This document shows, piece by piece, positions 18,074-27,494 of a stretch of DNA of 64,000 nt (its first letter is position 1; each line of letters opens with the position of its first letter). The stretch lies in NCBI RefSeq assembly GCF_003986935.1, contig NZ_RJZE01000015.1, positions 124,001-188,000 on the forward strand. The letters are read 5' to 3'. Origin of the DNA: Paraburkholderia kururiensis JCM 10599 = LMG 19447 (GTDB lineage: Bacteria > Pseudomonadota > Gammaproteobacteria > Burkholderiales > Burkholderiaceae). Below the pieces are notes generated by a model that had not been told where the DNA came from, searched no databases, and worked only from the letters and a program-made list of their open reading frames with translations. The position numbers and the translations under genes are program-made.

Positions 18074-19468
18074 ATGGGAGCCGTCCACGGCAGCATGCTG
18101 CTGGTTTTCGCGCTGGTTGCCATTGCCGCGCTGATCCTGCTGATTACGCGCTTCAAGGTTTATCCGTTCCTCGTTCTCATCATCGTCTCGCTGCTGCTCG
18201 GCCTCGCCGTCGGCATGCCGATGGATCAGATCGTCAAGTCGTTCGAGACCGGCAACGGCAACACGCTGGGCCACATCGCAATCGTGGTGGGCCTCGGCAC
18301 CATGCTCGGCAAGATGATGGCGGAGTCGGGCGGCGCGGAGCGCATCGCCACCACGCTCATCGGCTGGTTCGGCGAGAAGAACATCCACTGGGCGATGATG
18401 TTCGTGGCGATCATCGTGGGCCTGCCGGTGTTCTTCGAAGTGGGCTTCGTGCTGCTGATCCCGATCGCGTTCAACGTCGCGCAGCGCACCGGCAAGTCGT
18501 TGCTGCTGATCGGTCTGCCGATGGTGGCGGGCCTTTCCGTCGTGCACGGGCTCATTCCGCCGCACCCGGCCGCGCTGCTCGCGGTGCAGGCGTATCACGC
18601 CGACATCGGCCGCACCATCGCCTACGGGCTGATCGTCGGCGTGCCGACGGCCATTGTCGCTGGTCCCTTGTTTGCGCTGCTGATTCATCGCCACATCAAG
18701 CTGACCGCGCCGAATCCGCTCGCGGCGCAGTTCATCGAGGGTGGTGATGGCGCCGCTTCAACGGGCAGCACGGGCGGCGCGGTTCGCCCGCAGCGCGAGC
18801 TGCCCGGCTTCGGCATCACGCTTTTCACCATCCTCTTGCCTGTGATCCTGATGCTCGTGGGCAGCTGGGCCGACCTCGTGTTCGCGCCGAAGACCATTCC
18901 GAACGGTCTGCTCCACTTCGTCGGCACCTCGGACGTTGCGCTTCTGATTGCGGTACTGGTGAGCTTCTGGACCTTCGGCACGCAACGCGGCTTCACGAAA
19001 GAGAAGATCCAGAAGTTTTGCGGCGACTGCCTTGCGCCCATCGCGGGCATCACGTTGATCGTGGGCGCGGGCGGCGGCTTTGGTCGCGTGCTGATGGACA
19101 GCGGCATCTCGAAGGAAATCATTTCGCTCGCGCAGAACGCGCAGCTTTCGCCGCTGCTGCTCGGCTGGTTCGTTGCCGCGTTGATCCGCCTTGCAACGGG
19201 GTCGGCAACCGTCGCGATGACGACCGCGTGTGGCATCGTCGCGCCGATCGCGTCGGCGAGCGGCGTTCAGGTGCGGCCGGAACTCATGGTGCTCGCCACC
19301 GGTTCGGGCTCGCTCATCTTTTCCCACGTGAACGACGGCGGCTTCTGGCTCATCAAGGAGTACTTCGGCATGACCGTCGGTCAGACGTTCAAGACGTGGT
19401 CGCTTTGCGAGACGATCATTTCGTTGCTGGGTCTCGGTTTTACGTTCGCACTGGCGGCAGTGCTGTAA
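18074..19468 (+). CDS. gntP: GntP-family gluconate permease
   Basis: Inner-membrane gluconate:proton symporter. The 464-residue protein has about 12-14 hydrophobic segments; family hallmarks are LLGLAVGMPMDQIVKSFETG near the N-terminus, GLGTMLGKMMAESGGAERIA and the C-terminal SHVNDGGFWLIKEYFGMTV. It sits downstream of edd-eda and 10 bp before gluconokinase, so gluconate import, phosphorylation and cleavage are encoded together. The 338-bp gap before it leaves room for its own promoter. Confidence 0.94.
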   Translation: MGAVHGSMLLVFALVAIAALILLITRFKVYPFLVLIIVSLLLGLAVGMPMDQIVKSFETGNGNTLGHIAIVVGLGTMLGKMMAESGGAERIATTLIGWFGEKNIHWAMMFVAIIVGLPVFFEVGFVLLIPIAFNVAQRTGKSLLLIGLPMVAGLSVVHGLIPPHPAALLAVQAYHADIGRTIAYGLIVGVPTAIVAGPLFALLIHRHIKLTAPNPLAAQFIEGGDGAASTGSTGGAVRPQRELPGFGITLFTILLPVILMLVGSWADLVFAPKTIPNGLLHFVGTSDVALLIAVLVSFWTFGTQRGFTKEKIQKFCGDCLAPIAGITLIVGAGGGFGRVLMDSGISKEIISLAQNAQLSPLLLGWFVAALIRLATGSATVAMTTACGIVAPIASASGVQVRPELMVLATGSGSLIFSHVNDGGFWLIKEYFGMTVGQTFKTWSLCETIISLLGLGFTFALAAVL

Positions 19469-19478
19469 GGAGCAGTAG

Positions 19479-19982
19479 ATGATCTTGATAGCAATGGGCG
19501 TGTCGGGCGCCGGCAAGTCGCGCATCGGCGAAATGCTGGCGGAGCGCCTTCACTGCAGCTTCACCGACGGCGACGCGTTCCACAGCGCGGCCAACAAGGA
19601 GAAGATGCACCGCGGCATTCCCCTCACCGACGACGATCGCTGGCCGTGGCTGCGCACCATTCGCGCGGCGATCGAGGAAAAGCAGCGCGCGGGCGAGACG
19701 GCGGTGTTCACGTGTTCGTCGCTCAAGCGCGCGTACCGCGACATTCTGCGCAATGGCGACAGGGACGTGTGGTTCGTCTACCTCAAGGGTTCGATGGAGA
19801 CGCTGCGCGAGCGCCTGAAGACGCGCACGGGCCACTTCTTCGACCCGTCGCTGCTGCAAAGCCAGCTGGACACGCTCGAAGAGCCGGGCGAGGACGAGGC
19901 CGTGGAGGTGAGCATCGACCTTGCGCCGGAGCAGATCGTCGAGAGCGTGCTTGCGCAGTTGAAGGCGCGCGGCGCGTCGTGA
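19479..19982 (+). CDS. gntK: Gluconokinase
   Basis: Phosphorylates gluconate to 6-phosphogluconate, the substrate of Edd. The 167-residue protein has the P-loop GVSGAGKS at residues 7-14, DGDAFHSAANKEKMHRGIPL (substrate region), and FTCSSLKRAYRDILR. Length and motifs match the GntK/IdnK family. AAGGAGC lies upstream of its ATG, and it is 10 bp from gntP. The operon ends at a bidirectional terminator. Confidence 0.96.
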   Translation: MILIAMGVSGAGKSRIGEMLAERLHCSFTDGDAFHSAANKEKMHRGIPLTDDDRWPWLRTIRAAIEEKQRAGETAVFTCSSLKRAYRDILRNGDRDVWFVYLKGSMETLRERLKTRTGHFFDPSLLQSQLDTLEEPGEDEAVEVSIDLAPEQIVESVLAQLKARGAS

Positions 19983-20021
19983 TCGGCGGGCTGATCTGCC
20001 GCGTTTGCGGCGGGCAGGCGT

Positions 20022-20053
20022 AAAAAAGGCGTTCCTTCAAGGAACGCCTTTTT
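20022..20053. terminator. Bidirectional intrinsic terminator between gntK and purB
   Basis: AAAAAGGCGTTCC and GGAACGCCTTTTT form a perfect stem with a 5-nt TTCAA loop, with A and T runs on both sides, so it can end both the gntK transcript and the opposing purB transcript. Confidence 0.9.
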
Positions 20054-20067
20054 GCTTTTGAGCGGGC

Positions 20068-20128
20068 GCTCAGGCAGTCGTCGCTCTCAGGCAACTGCTC
20101 AGGCAGCCGCTCACACCGCCGCTCACAC
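20068..20128. repeat. Degenerate tandem repeat of about 12 bp
   Basis: GCTCAGGCAGTC, CTCTCAGGCAACT, GCTCAGGCAGCC, GCTCACACCGCC and GCTCACACG follow one another just after the terminator and just before the purB stop. The CTCAGG core matches that of the array at 7298-7345. Confidence 0.65.
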
Positions 20129-20129
20129 G

Positions 20130-21518
20130 TTACGCAATCCGCTTCGCCAGTTCCTCGGCCTTGCCCGTGTACGAGCCCGGCGTCATGGCGAGCAGGCGCG
20201 CTTTCGCATCGGCCGGAATGTTCAGACCACCGATGAACGTCTGCAACGCCTCGCGCGTAATGCCCTTGCCGCGCGTGAGTTCCTTCAGTTGCTCGTACGG
20301 GTTCTCGATGCCGTAGCGGCGCATCACCGTCTGCACCGGCTCGGCGAGTACTTCCCAGCAGTTGTCGAGGTCGTCGTTGAGGCGTTGCGGATTGACTTCG
20401 AGCTTGTCGAGACCGCGAATCAAGGCGTCATAGGCGAGCAGCGAGTAGCCGAACGCTACGCCGATGTTGCGCAGCACGGTCGAGTCCGTGAGATCGCGCT
20501 GCCAGCGCGAGACGGGCAGCTTGTCTGCGAGATGGCGCAGCGTGGCGTTCGCGAGGCCCAGGTTGCCTTCGGAGTTTTCGAAGTCGATCGGGTTGACCTT
20601 GTGCGGCATCGTGGACGAACCGATCTCGCCGGCCTTCGTCTTCTGCTTGAAGTAGCCGACTGAGATGTAGCCCCACACGTCGCGATCGAGGTCGAGCAGG
20701 ATCGTGTTCGCGCGCGCGACCGCGTCGAACAGTTCGGCCATGTAGTCGTGCGGCTCGATCTGGATGGTGTACGGGTTGAACGTGAGCTTGAGCCGATCTT
20801 CCACGACCTTGCGCGAGAACGACTCCCAGTCGAAGTCGGGGTACGCCGAGAGGTGCGCGTTGAAGTTGCCCACGGCGCCGTTCATCTTGCCGAGCAGCTC
20901 CACCTTCTCGATGCGCGCGATGGCGCGTGCGAGCCGCGCCGCGACGTTGGCGATTTCTTTACCGAGCGTGGTGGGGCTGGCGGGCTGGCCGTGCGTGCGC
21001 GAGAGCATCGGCTGAGCGGCCTGCGCATGCGCGATCGCGACAAGGCGCTCATGCACCTTGCGTAGCGCCGGTACCATCACATGCTCGCGCGCGCCGGCCA
21101 GCATCATGCCGTGCGACGTGTTGTTGATGTCTTCCGAGGTGCAGGCGAAGTGGATGAACTCGCTTGCGCGCTCCAGTTCCGGCTGACCCTTAACCGACTC
21201 CTTGAGCCAGTACTCGACGGCCTTCACGTCGTGATTCGTCACACGCTCGATTTCCTTGATGCGGGCGGCGTCGTGTGCGGTGAAGCGCTCGGCGAGCTGC
21301 AACAGGAACTGTTCCGACGCCTCGGAGAAACGCGGCACCTCGGCGAAGCCGGCGTGCGAGAGCGCGATGAGCCAATGGATCTCGACTGTCACGCGGTGGC
21401 GCATGAAGGCGGCTTCGGAGAGCCAGTCGCGCAGGGCTTCCGTTTTGGCGGCATAGCGGCCGTCGAGCGGGGAGAGCGCGGTGAGCGCGTAGAGGGTGTC
21501 GGGGCGGGTGTCGGACAT
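20130..21518 (-). CDS. purB: Adenylosuccinate lyase
   Basis: Catalyses two fumarate-releasing steps in purine synthesis (SAICAR to AICAR and adenylosuccinate to AMP). The 462-residue protein starts MSDTRPDTLYALTALSPLDG and carries the fumarase/aspartase superfamily signature SSTMPHKVNPIDFEN, plus SRTHGQPASPTTLGKE. The reading frame is open far upstream but that extension is arginine-rich and unlike any part of the family, so it is excluded. It is divergent from the LysR gene. Confidence 0.96.
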   Translation of the reverse strand: MSDTRPDTLYALTALSPLDGRYAAKTEALRDWLSEAAFMRHRVTVEIHWLIALSHAGFAEVPRFSEASEQFLLQLAERFTAHDAARIKEIERVTNHDVKAVEYWLKESVKGQPELERASEFIHFACTSEDINNTSHGMMLAGAREHVMVPALRKVHERLVAIAHAQAAQPMLSRTHGQPASPTTLGKEIANVAARLARAIARIEKVELLGKMNGAVGNFNAHLSAYPDFDWESFSRKVVEDRLKLTFNPYTIQIEPHDYMAELFDAVARANTILLDLDRDVWGYISVGYFKQKTKAGEIGSSTMPHKVNPIDFENSEGNLGLANATLRHLADKLPVSRWQRDLTDSTVLRNIGVAFGYSLLAYDALIRGLDKLEVNPQRLNDDLDNCWEVLAEPVQTVMRRYGIENPYEQLKELTRGKGITREALQTFIGGLNIPADAKARLLAMTPGSYTGKAEELAKRIA

Positions 21519-21764
21519 GATGGGACGAGCCGGAGGCGGGTGAGATCGGAAACGGGGAGAACCGCGAATTTTACCACCGACGCGCGGCTGCCCCGACCGT
21601 GGGCGGTCGGCCCGGAGAGCCGCCGATGAGCCGACGGAGACGCTTCGTCGGCGCGTTGCCGCAAAGCAAAGGTCCTGAGCCGAGGCCGGTGGCGGCGCGC
21701 CCGCTAGAATGCAGGCTTTCCCGCCGCGCCCCCGCGGCGGTCCTGTCCTCCCACGCCGCCCGCC

Positions 21765-22736
21765 ATGGAACTCAAGTGGCTCGAAGATTTCGTTTCGCTC
21801 GCCGAAACCCGTAGTTTCAGCCGGTCCGCCGAGTTGCGGCACGTCACCCAGCCCGCCTTCTCGCGGCGCATCCAGGCGCTGGAAGCGTGGCTCGGCACGG
21901 AACTGATCGACCGTTCGGTTTATCCGACGCGCCTGACGCCCGCCGGCCAGGTGTTCTACGAGCAGGCGCTCGCGATGCTCTCGCAATTCCACGAGGCGCG
22001 CACGCTGCTGCGCGGCCACATGGCGACACCTGCGGCCACCATCGAATTCGCGGTGCCGCACACGCTGTCGCTCACGTACTTTCCGCGCTGGCTGCAGCGC
22101 ATCGAGGCGCAGTTGGGCCCCGTGCATGCGCGCCTGCGCGCGCTGAACGTGCACGACGCGCTGCTTTCGCTGGTGGAAGGCGGCTGCGATCTGGTGATGG
22201 GCTACCACCATCCGAGTCATCCTGTCGCACTGGACCCCGCGCGCTACGACATGCTCACGCTCGGCACCGAGCCGATCAGTCCGTTCTCGGCGCCAGGACG
22301 CGCCGGCCGCGCACGTCACACGCTGCCGGGCACGCCGGATGCGCCGGCACCTTACCTGTCGTACACACCGAACGCGTATCTCGGACGCATGACGGAAGTG
22401 ATCATCGCCAACGCGCCCACCCGGCTCTATCTGGACCGCATCTACGAGACCGATATGGCCGAGGGCTTGAAGGCGATGGCGCTGGCGGGCCACGGCATCG
22501 CGTTTCTCCCGCATAGCGCGGTGGAGGACGCGGTGGCCGAGGGCAAGCTGATACGCCTCGACCGCGCGACGCGCGGCGTGGCGCAGGACCGGTTCACGCT
22601 GACCATGGAGATCCGGCTCTATCGCGACAAGCTTGCCGCGCAGGGCGACGATCCGCGTCATGTGCTGATGAGGAAGCTGTGGGACGTCGTGTCGGCAGAA
22701 CTGGCCTTGGCCCAGCAGGCGGGCGCACGCAACTGA
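21765..22736 (+). CDS. LysR-family transcriptional regulator
   Basis: A 323-residue LysR-type regulator. The N-terminal winged helix is plain: MELKWLEDFVSLAETRSFSR, then VTQPAFSRRIQALEAWLG and TPAGQVFYEQA. The remaining 230 residues form the periplasmic-binding-like effector domain. It lies directly upstream of gdhA in the same direction, with 136 bp between them holding an inverted repeat of T-N11-A type. Control of gdhA or of glutamate metabolism is therefore plausible but not shown; the effector is unknown. Confidence 0.9.
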   Translation: MELKWLEDFVSLAETRSFSRSAELRHVTQPAFSRRIQALEAWLGTELIDRSVYPTRLTPAGQVFYEQALAMLSQFHEARTLLRGHMATPAATIEFAVPHTLSLTYFPRWLQRIEAQLGPVHARLRALNVHDALLSLVEGGCDLVMGYHHPSHPVALDPARYDMLTLGTEPISPFSAPGRAGRARHTLPGTPDAPAPYLSYTPNAYLGRMTEVIIANAPTRLYLDRIYETDMAEGLKAMALAGHGIAFLPHSAVEDAVAEGKLIRLDRATRGVAQDRFTLTMEIRLYRDKLAAQGDDPRHVLMRKLWDVVSAELALAQQAGARN

Positions 22737-22773
22737 GCGCCGCGTCCGCGGCAGGTTTTTTCGCTTTTGCCGA

Positions 22774-22796
22774 CGTTATGCAAGAAAAACATAACG
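22774..22796. promoter_or_regulatory. Inverted repeat with LysR-type T-N11-A core upstream of gdhA
   Basis: CGTTATG and CATAACG are exact inverted arms around 9 nt. T22779 and A22791 are spaced T-N11-A, the usual LysR core. It lies 77 bp upstream of the gdhA start and 38 bp after the LysR gene. Confidence 0.5.
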
Positions 22797-22872
22797 CAAT
22801 GACCAAACGGCATTGGATTTCAGCAGATCGATTTTCGACAATGGCGACCATTCGTTGACCGCTGGAGCGTTC

Positions 22873-24177
<1,305 letters not shown>

Positions 24178-24203
24178 TATAGCCTGCAGCAAGTCTTACC
24201 GGA

Positions 24204-24237
24204 AGCGGACGGCGTCGCGACGATGCCGTCCGCTTTT
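24204..24237 (+). terminator. Intrinsic terminator after gdhA
   Basis: AGCGGACGGC and GCCGTCCGCT form a 10-bp stem followed by TTTT. Confidence 0.75.
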
Positions 24238-24333
24238 GTGCACCAGAAGACGCCTGTCTGACATGGTTTACAACAATAACTTTCAGTTAAATTACTTTGA
24301 TAAACTGCGCCCGTTCTAGCCAAGGAGATCAGA

Positions 24334-25227
24334 ATGAAGGTTAAAAAAGCTGCGCTGCTTCTCGCCACCCTCGGTTTCGTTGCCTGCGCCGCGAACGCGC
24401 AGGAAAGTGGTACGTTGAAGAAGATCAAGGACACGGGCGTGATCGCGCTGGGTCATCGCGAATCGTCCATTCCGTTCTCGTATTACGACGACAAGCAGAA
24501 CGTCATCGGCTACTCGTACGAGTTCCAGATGAAGGTCGTGGACGCGGTCAAGCAGAAGCTGAACATGCCTAACCTGAAGGTCAAGTTCATCCCCGTCACC
24601 TCGCAGAACCGCATTCCGCTCGTGCAGAACGGCACGGTGGATATCGAGTGCGGCTCGACCACGAACAACCTGGAACGCCAGCAGCAGGCCGCGTTCTCGG
24701 ACACGATCTTCGTGATCGGTACGCGCCTCATGACGAAGAAGGACTCGGGCATCAAGGACTTCGCCGACCTGAAGGGCAAGACCGTCGTGACGACGGCCGG
24801 CACCACGTCGGAGCGCCTGCTGCGCAAGATGAACCAGGACAAGAACCTGGGCATGAACATCATCAGCGCGAAGGACCACGGCGAGTCGTTCCAGACGCTG
24901 GAAACGGGCCGTGCCGTCGCCTTCATGATGGACGACGCGCTGCTTGCGGGCGAACGCGCGAAGTCGAAGACGCCGGGCGACTACGTGATCGTGGGCGCAC
25001 CGCAATCGCGCGAAGCGTACGGCTGCATGATGCGCAAGAACGACCCCGAGTTCAAAAAGGTGGTGGACGACGCGATCGCGAAGGTCGAGACGTCGGGCGA
25101 AGCGGACAAGATCTACAAGAAGTGGTTCGAATCGCCGATCCCGCCGAAGGGCCTCAACCTGAACTTCCCGGAGAGCGACGACATGAAGGCGCTCTTCAAG
25201 AGCCCGAACGACAAGGCAATCGACTAA
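24334..25227 (+). CDS. gltI: Glutamate/aspartate ABC transporter, periplasmic binding protein
   Basis: Periplasmic glutamate/aspartate receptor of the GltIJKL importer. A Sec signal peptide (MKVKKAALLLATLGFVACAA, cleavage after ANA) is followed by ESGTLKKIKDTGVIALGHRE, SIPFSYYDDKQNVIGYS and the binding-site region VDIECGSTTNNLERQQQAAF, which closely follow GltI. 297 residues is the normal size. A strong hairpin with T-run separates it from gltJ, the usual device by which the binding protein is made in excess over the membrane subunits. The leader before it is unusually AT-rich for this region. Confidence 0.95.
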   Translation: MKVKKAALLLATLGFVACAANAQESGTLKKIKDTGVIALGHRESSIPFSYYDDKQNVIGYSYEFQMKVVDAVKQKLNMPNLKVKFIPVTSQNRIPLVQNGTVDIECGSTTNNLERQQQAAFSDTIFVIGTRLMTKKDSGIKDFADLKGKTVVTTAGTTSERLLRKMNQDKNLGMNIISAKDHGESFQTLETGRAVAFMMDDALLAGERAKSKTPGDYVIVGAPQSREAYGCMMRKNDPEFKKVVDDAIAKVETSGEADKIYKKWFESPIPPKGLNLNFPESDDMKALFKSPNDKAID

Positions 25228-25252
25228 GCAGTCTCGAACGCCTACGTTGAAC

Positions 25253-25288
25253 AGAACGGAAGAAGCCTGTGCTTCTTCCGTTCTTTTT
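25253..25288 (+). terminator. Intercistronic (attenuating) terminator between gltI and gltJ
   Basis: AGAACGGAAGAAGC and its perfect complement enclose the loop CTGT and are followed by TTTTT. Because gltJKL continue in the same direction 17 bp later, partial read-through is the likely mode. Confidence 0.85.
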
Positions 25289-25305
25289 GTTGGAGAGTCT
25301 TCGCC

Positions 25306-26046
25306 ATGTCTTATCACTGGAACTGGGGCATTCTGCTGAGTCCGGTTTCCACCGGCGAGCCCACGACCTATCTCGGCTGGCTGTTGTCCGGCATGCGCGT
25401 GACGGTCACCGTGGGGCTGGTCGCCTGGGTGATCGCGCTTGTCGTCGGGTCGTTGTTCGGCGTGCTGCGCACGGTGCCGAACAAGTGGCTTGCGGGCATC
25501 GGTACTGTCTACGTTGCGATTTTCCGCAACGTTCCGCTCATCGTGCAGTTTTTCGTCTGGTACTTCGTCATACCGGAACTCGTGCCCAAGGGGCTGGGCG
25601 ACTGGTTCAAGCAGTTGCCGCCGGGTGCGCAATTCTTCTCGGCGTCGGTGATCTGTCTGGGCCTCTTTACCGCCGCACGTGTGTGCGAGCAGGTGCGCTC
25701 GGGCATCAACGCGCTGCCGCGCGGCCAGCGCGCCGCGGGTCTCGCCATGGGCTTCACGCAGTGGCAGACGTATCGCTACGTGTTGCTGCCCGTGGCGTAT
25801 CGCGTGATCGTGCCGCCGCTCACGTCCGAGTTCCTCAACATCTTCAAGAACTCGGCGGTGGCTTCCACCATCGGTCTGCTCGATCTTTCGGCGCAGGCCC
25901 GGCAACTCGTGGACTACACGGCGCAGACCTATGAGTCGTTCATCGCCGTCACGCTGGCGTACGTGGTGATCAATCTCGTGGTGATGACGCTGATGCGGTT
26001 CGTCGAGCAGAAAGCGCGGCTGCCAGGCTACATCGGAGGCAAGTGA
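25306..26046 (+). CDS. gltJ: Glutamate/aspartate ABC transporter permease GltJ
   Basis: One of two inner-membrane subunits of the glutamate/aspartate importer. The 246-residue protein has five predicted membrane segments and the EAA-type loop AAGLAMGFTQWQTYRYVLLP that contacts the ATPase. N-terminal YHWNWGILLSPVSTGEPTTY is typical of GltJ. Its stop overlaps the gltK start by one base (TGATG). Confidence 0.94.
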   Translation: MSYHWNWGILLSPVSTGEPTTYLGWLLSGMRVTVTVGLVAWVIALVVGSLFGVLRTVPNKWLAGIGTVYVAIFRNVPLIVQFFVWYFVIPELVPKGLGDWFKQLPPGAQFFSASVICLGLFTAARVCEQVRSGINALPRGQRAAGLAMGFTQWQTYRYVLLPVAYRVIVPPLTSEFLNIFKNSAVASTIGLLDLSAQARQLVDYTAQTYESFIAVTLAYVVINLVVMTLMRFVEQKARLPGYIGGK

Positions 26047-26726
26047 TGAGTCATCAATTCGACTGGAGCGGCATTCCCGGCGCAATGCCCACGCTCGCCA
26101 CGGGCGCCGTAGTCACGCTGAAGATCACGATCATCGCGATCGTGATCGGCATTATCTGGGGCACGCTGCTCGCGCTCATGCGCCTGTCCGGCGCGAAGCC
26201 GCTCGAATGGTTTGCGAAGAGCTACGTCACGGTGTTCCGCTCGATACCGCTCGTGATGGTGCTGCTGTGGTTCTTCCTGATCGTGCCGCAGGTGCTGCAG
26301 AACCTGCTGGGGCTGTCGCCCGATATCGACATCCGCTTTGCGTCGGCGCTCGTCGCGTTTTCGCTCTTCGAAGCCGCGTATTACTCGGAGATCATTCGCG
26401 CCGGCATTCAGGCCGTGCCGCGCGGGCAGGTCAACGCATCGTTCGCGCTCGGCATGACCTATGGGCAGGCAATGCGCCTCGTGGTGCTGCCGCAGGCGTT
26501 TCGCGCGATGGTGCCGCTGCTGCTCACGCAGGCCATCGTGCTCTTCCAGGATACGTCGCTCGTCTACGTGATCAGCCTTGCCGATTTCTTTCGCACAGCG
26601 ACGAATATTGGCGATCGTGACGGCACGATGGTCGAAATGGTACTGTTCGCCGGTGCTTGCTACTTCGTGGTTTGCGTGGTGGCGTCGGGCCTCGTCAAGA
26701 GTCTTCAGAGAAAGGTCGCAAGATGA
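26046..26726 (+). CDS. gltK: Glutamate/aspartate ABC transporter permease GltK
   Basis: Second inner-membrane subunit of the importer. 226 residues, with N-terminal MSHQFDWSGIPGAMPTLATG, about five hydrophobic helices and the EAA loop VNASFALGMTYGQAMRLVVL. I chose the ATG that overlaps the gltJ stop; a GTG one codon upstream is possible. Its own stop overlaps the gltL start (ATGA), so the whole set is translationally coupled. Confidence 0.94.
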   Translation: MSHQFDWSGIPGAMPTLATGAVVTLKITIIAIVIGIIWGTLLALMRLSGAKPLEWFAKSYVTVFRSIPLVMVLLWFFLIVPQVLQNLLGLSPDIDIRFASALVAFSLFEAAYYSEIIRAGIQAVPRGQVNASFALGMTYGQAMRLVVLPQAFRAMVPLLLTQAIVLFQDTSLVYVISLADFFRTATNIGDRDGTMVEMVLFAGACYFVVCVVASGLVKSLQRKVAR

Positions 26727-27448
26727 TTTCCATCAAGAATGTTTCCAAGTGGTACGGCCACTTTCAGGTACTCACCGACTGCACGACGGAAGTGAAGAAG
26801 GGCGAGGTTGTCGTGGTATGCGGCCCGTCGGGCTCGGGCAAATCGACACTCATCAAGACCGTGAACGGCCTCGAGCCGTTCCAGAAGGGCGAGATTCTCG
26901 TGAACGGTCAGTCGGTGGGTGACAAGAAGACCAATCTGTCGAAGCTGCGCTCGAAGGTGGGCATGGTGTTTCAGCACTTCGAACTGTTCCCGCATCTCTC
27001 GATTACCGAGAACCTCACGCTCGCGCAGGTGAAGGTGCTCGGACGTTCGAAGGATGAGGCGTCGGCCAAAGGCCTGAAGCTGCTCGATCGCGTGGGTCTC
27101 AAGGCGCATGCCGACAAATACCCGGGTCAGCTTTCGGGCGGTCAGCAGCAGCGTGTGGCGATTGCACGCGCGCTTTCGATGGACCCCATCGCGATGCTGT
27201 TCGACGAGCCGACCTCGGCGCTCGACCCCGAGATGATCAACGAAGTGCTCGACGTGATGGTGGAACTCGCGCAGGAAGGCATGACGATGATGTGCGTGAC
27301 CCACGAAATGGGCTTCGCGAAGAAGGTCGCGCACCGCGTGATCTTCATGGACAAGGGCGTCATCGTGGAAGACGACCGCAAGGAAGACTTCTTCGCCAAT
27401 CCGAAGTCGGACCGTGCGAAGGACTTCCTCGCGAAGATCCTGCACTGA
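26723..27448 (+). CDS. gltL: Glutamate/aspartate ABC transporter ATP-binding protein GltL
   Basis: ATPase that powers the GltIJKL importer. The 241-residue protein has Walker A GPSGSGKST, the Q-loop in GMVFQHFELFPHLS, the ABC signature LSGGQQQRVAIARAL and Walker B MLFDEPTSALD, followed by the H-loop in MCVTHEMGFA. A longer frame starting inside gltK was rejected in favour of the ATG that overlaps the gltK stop, with GMAIAGA-like leader absent and a family-like N-terminus MISIKNVSKWYGHFQVL. Confidence 0.95.
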   Translation: MISIKNVSKWYGHFQVLTDCTTEVKKGEVVVVCGPSGSGKSTLIKTVNGLEPFQKGEILVNGQSVGDKKTNLSKLRSKVGMVFQHFELFPHLSITENLTLAQVKVLGRSKDEASAKGLKLLDRVGLKAHADKYPGQLSGGQQQRVAIARALSMDPIAMLFDEPTSALDPEMINEVLDVMVELAQEGMTMMCVTHEMGFAKKVAHRVIFMDKGVIVEDDRKEDFFANPKSDRAKDFLAKILH

Positions 27449-27459
27449 GCGTTAGCGCA

Positions 27460-27494
27460 GCGCATGCGGCTCACGCAGCCGCGTGCGCCGTTTT
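27460..27494 (+). terminator. Hairpin after gltL, candidate terminator
   Basis: GCGCATGCGGCT and AGCCGCGTGCGC pair over 12 bp with one G-T wobble, followed within 3 nt by TTTT. The end touches the last base of the convergent amidotransferase gene. Confidence 0.55.

Noticed and set aside
21519..22661. N-terminal extension of purB of about 380 residues
   Set aside because: The extension is antisense to the LysR gene and has no similarity to the lyase family, whose proteins start at MSDTRPD.
24265..24305. Promoter call for gltI
   Set aside because: The stretch is AT-rich with several partial -35 and -10 matches, but no pair with acceptable spacing stands out.
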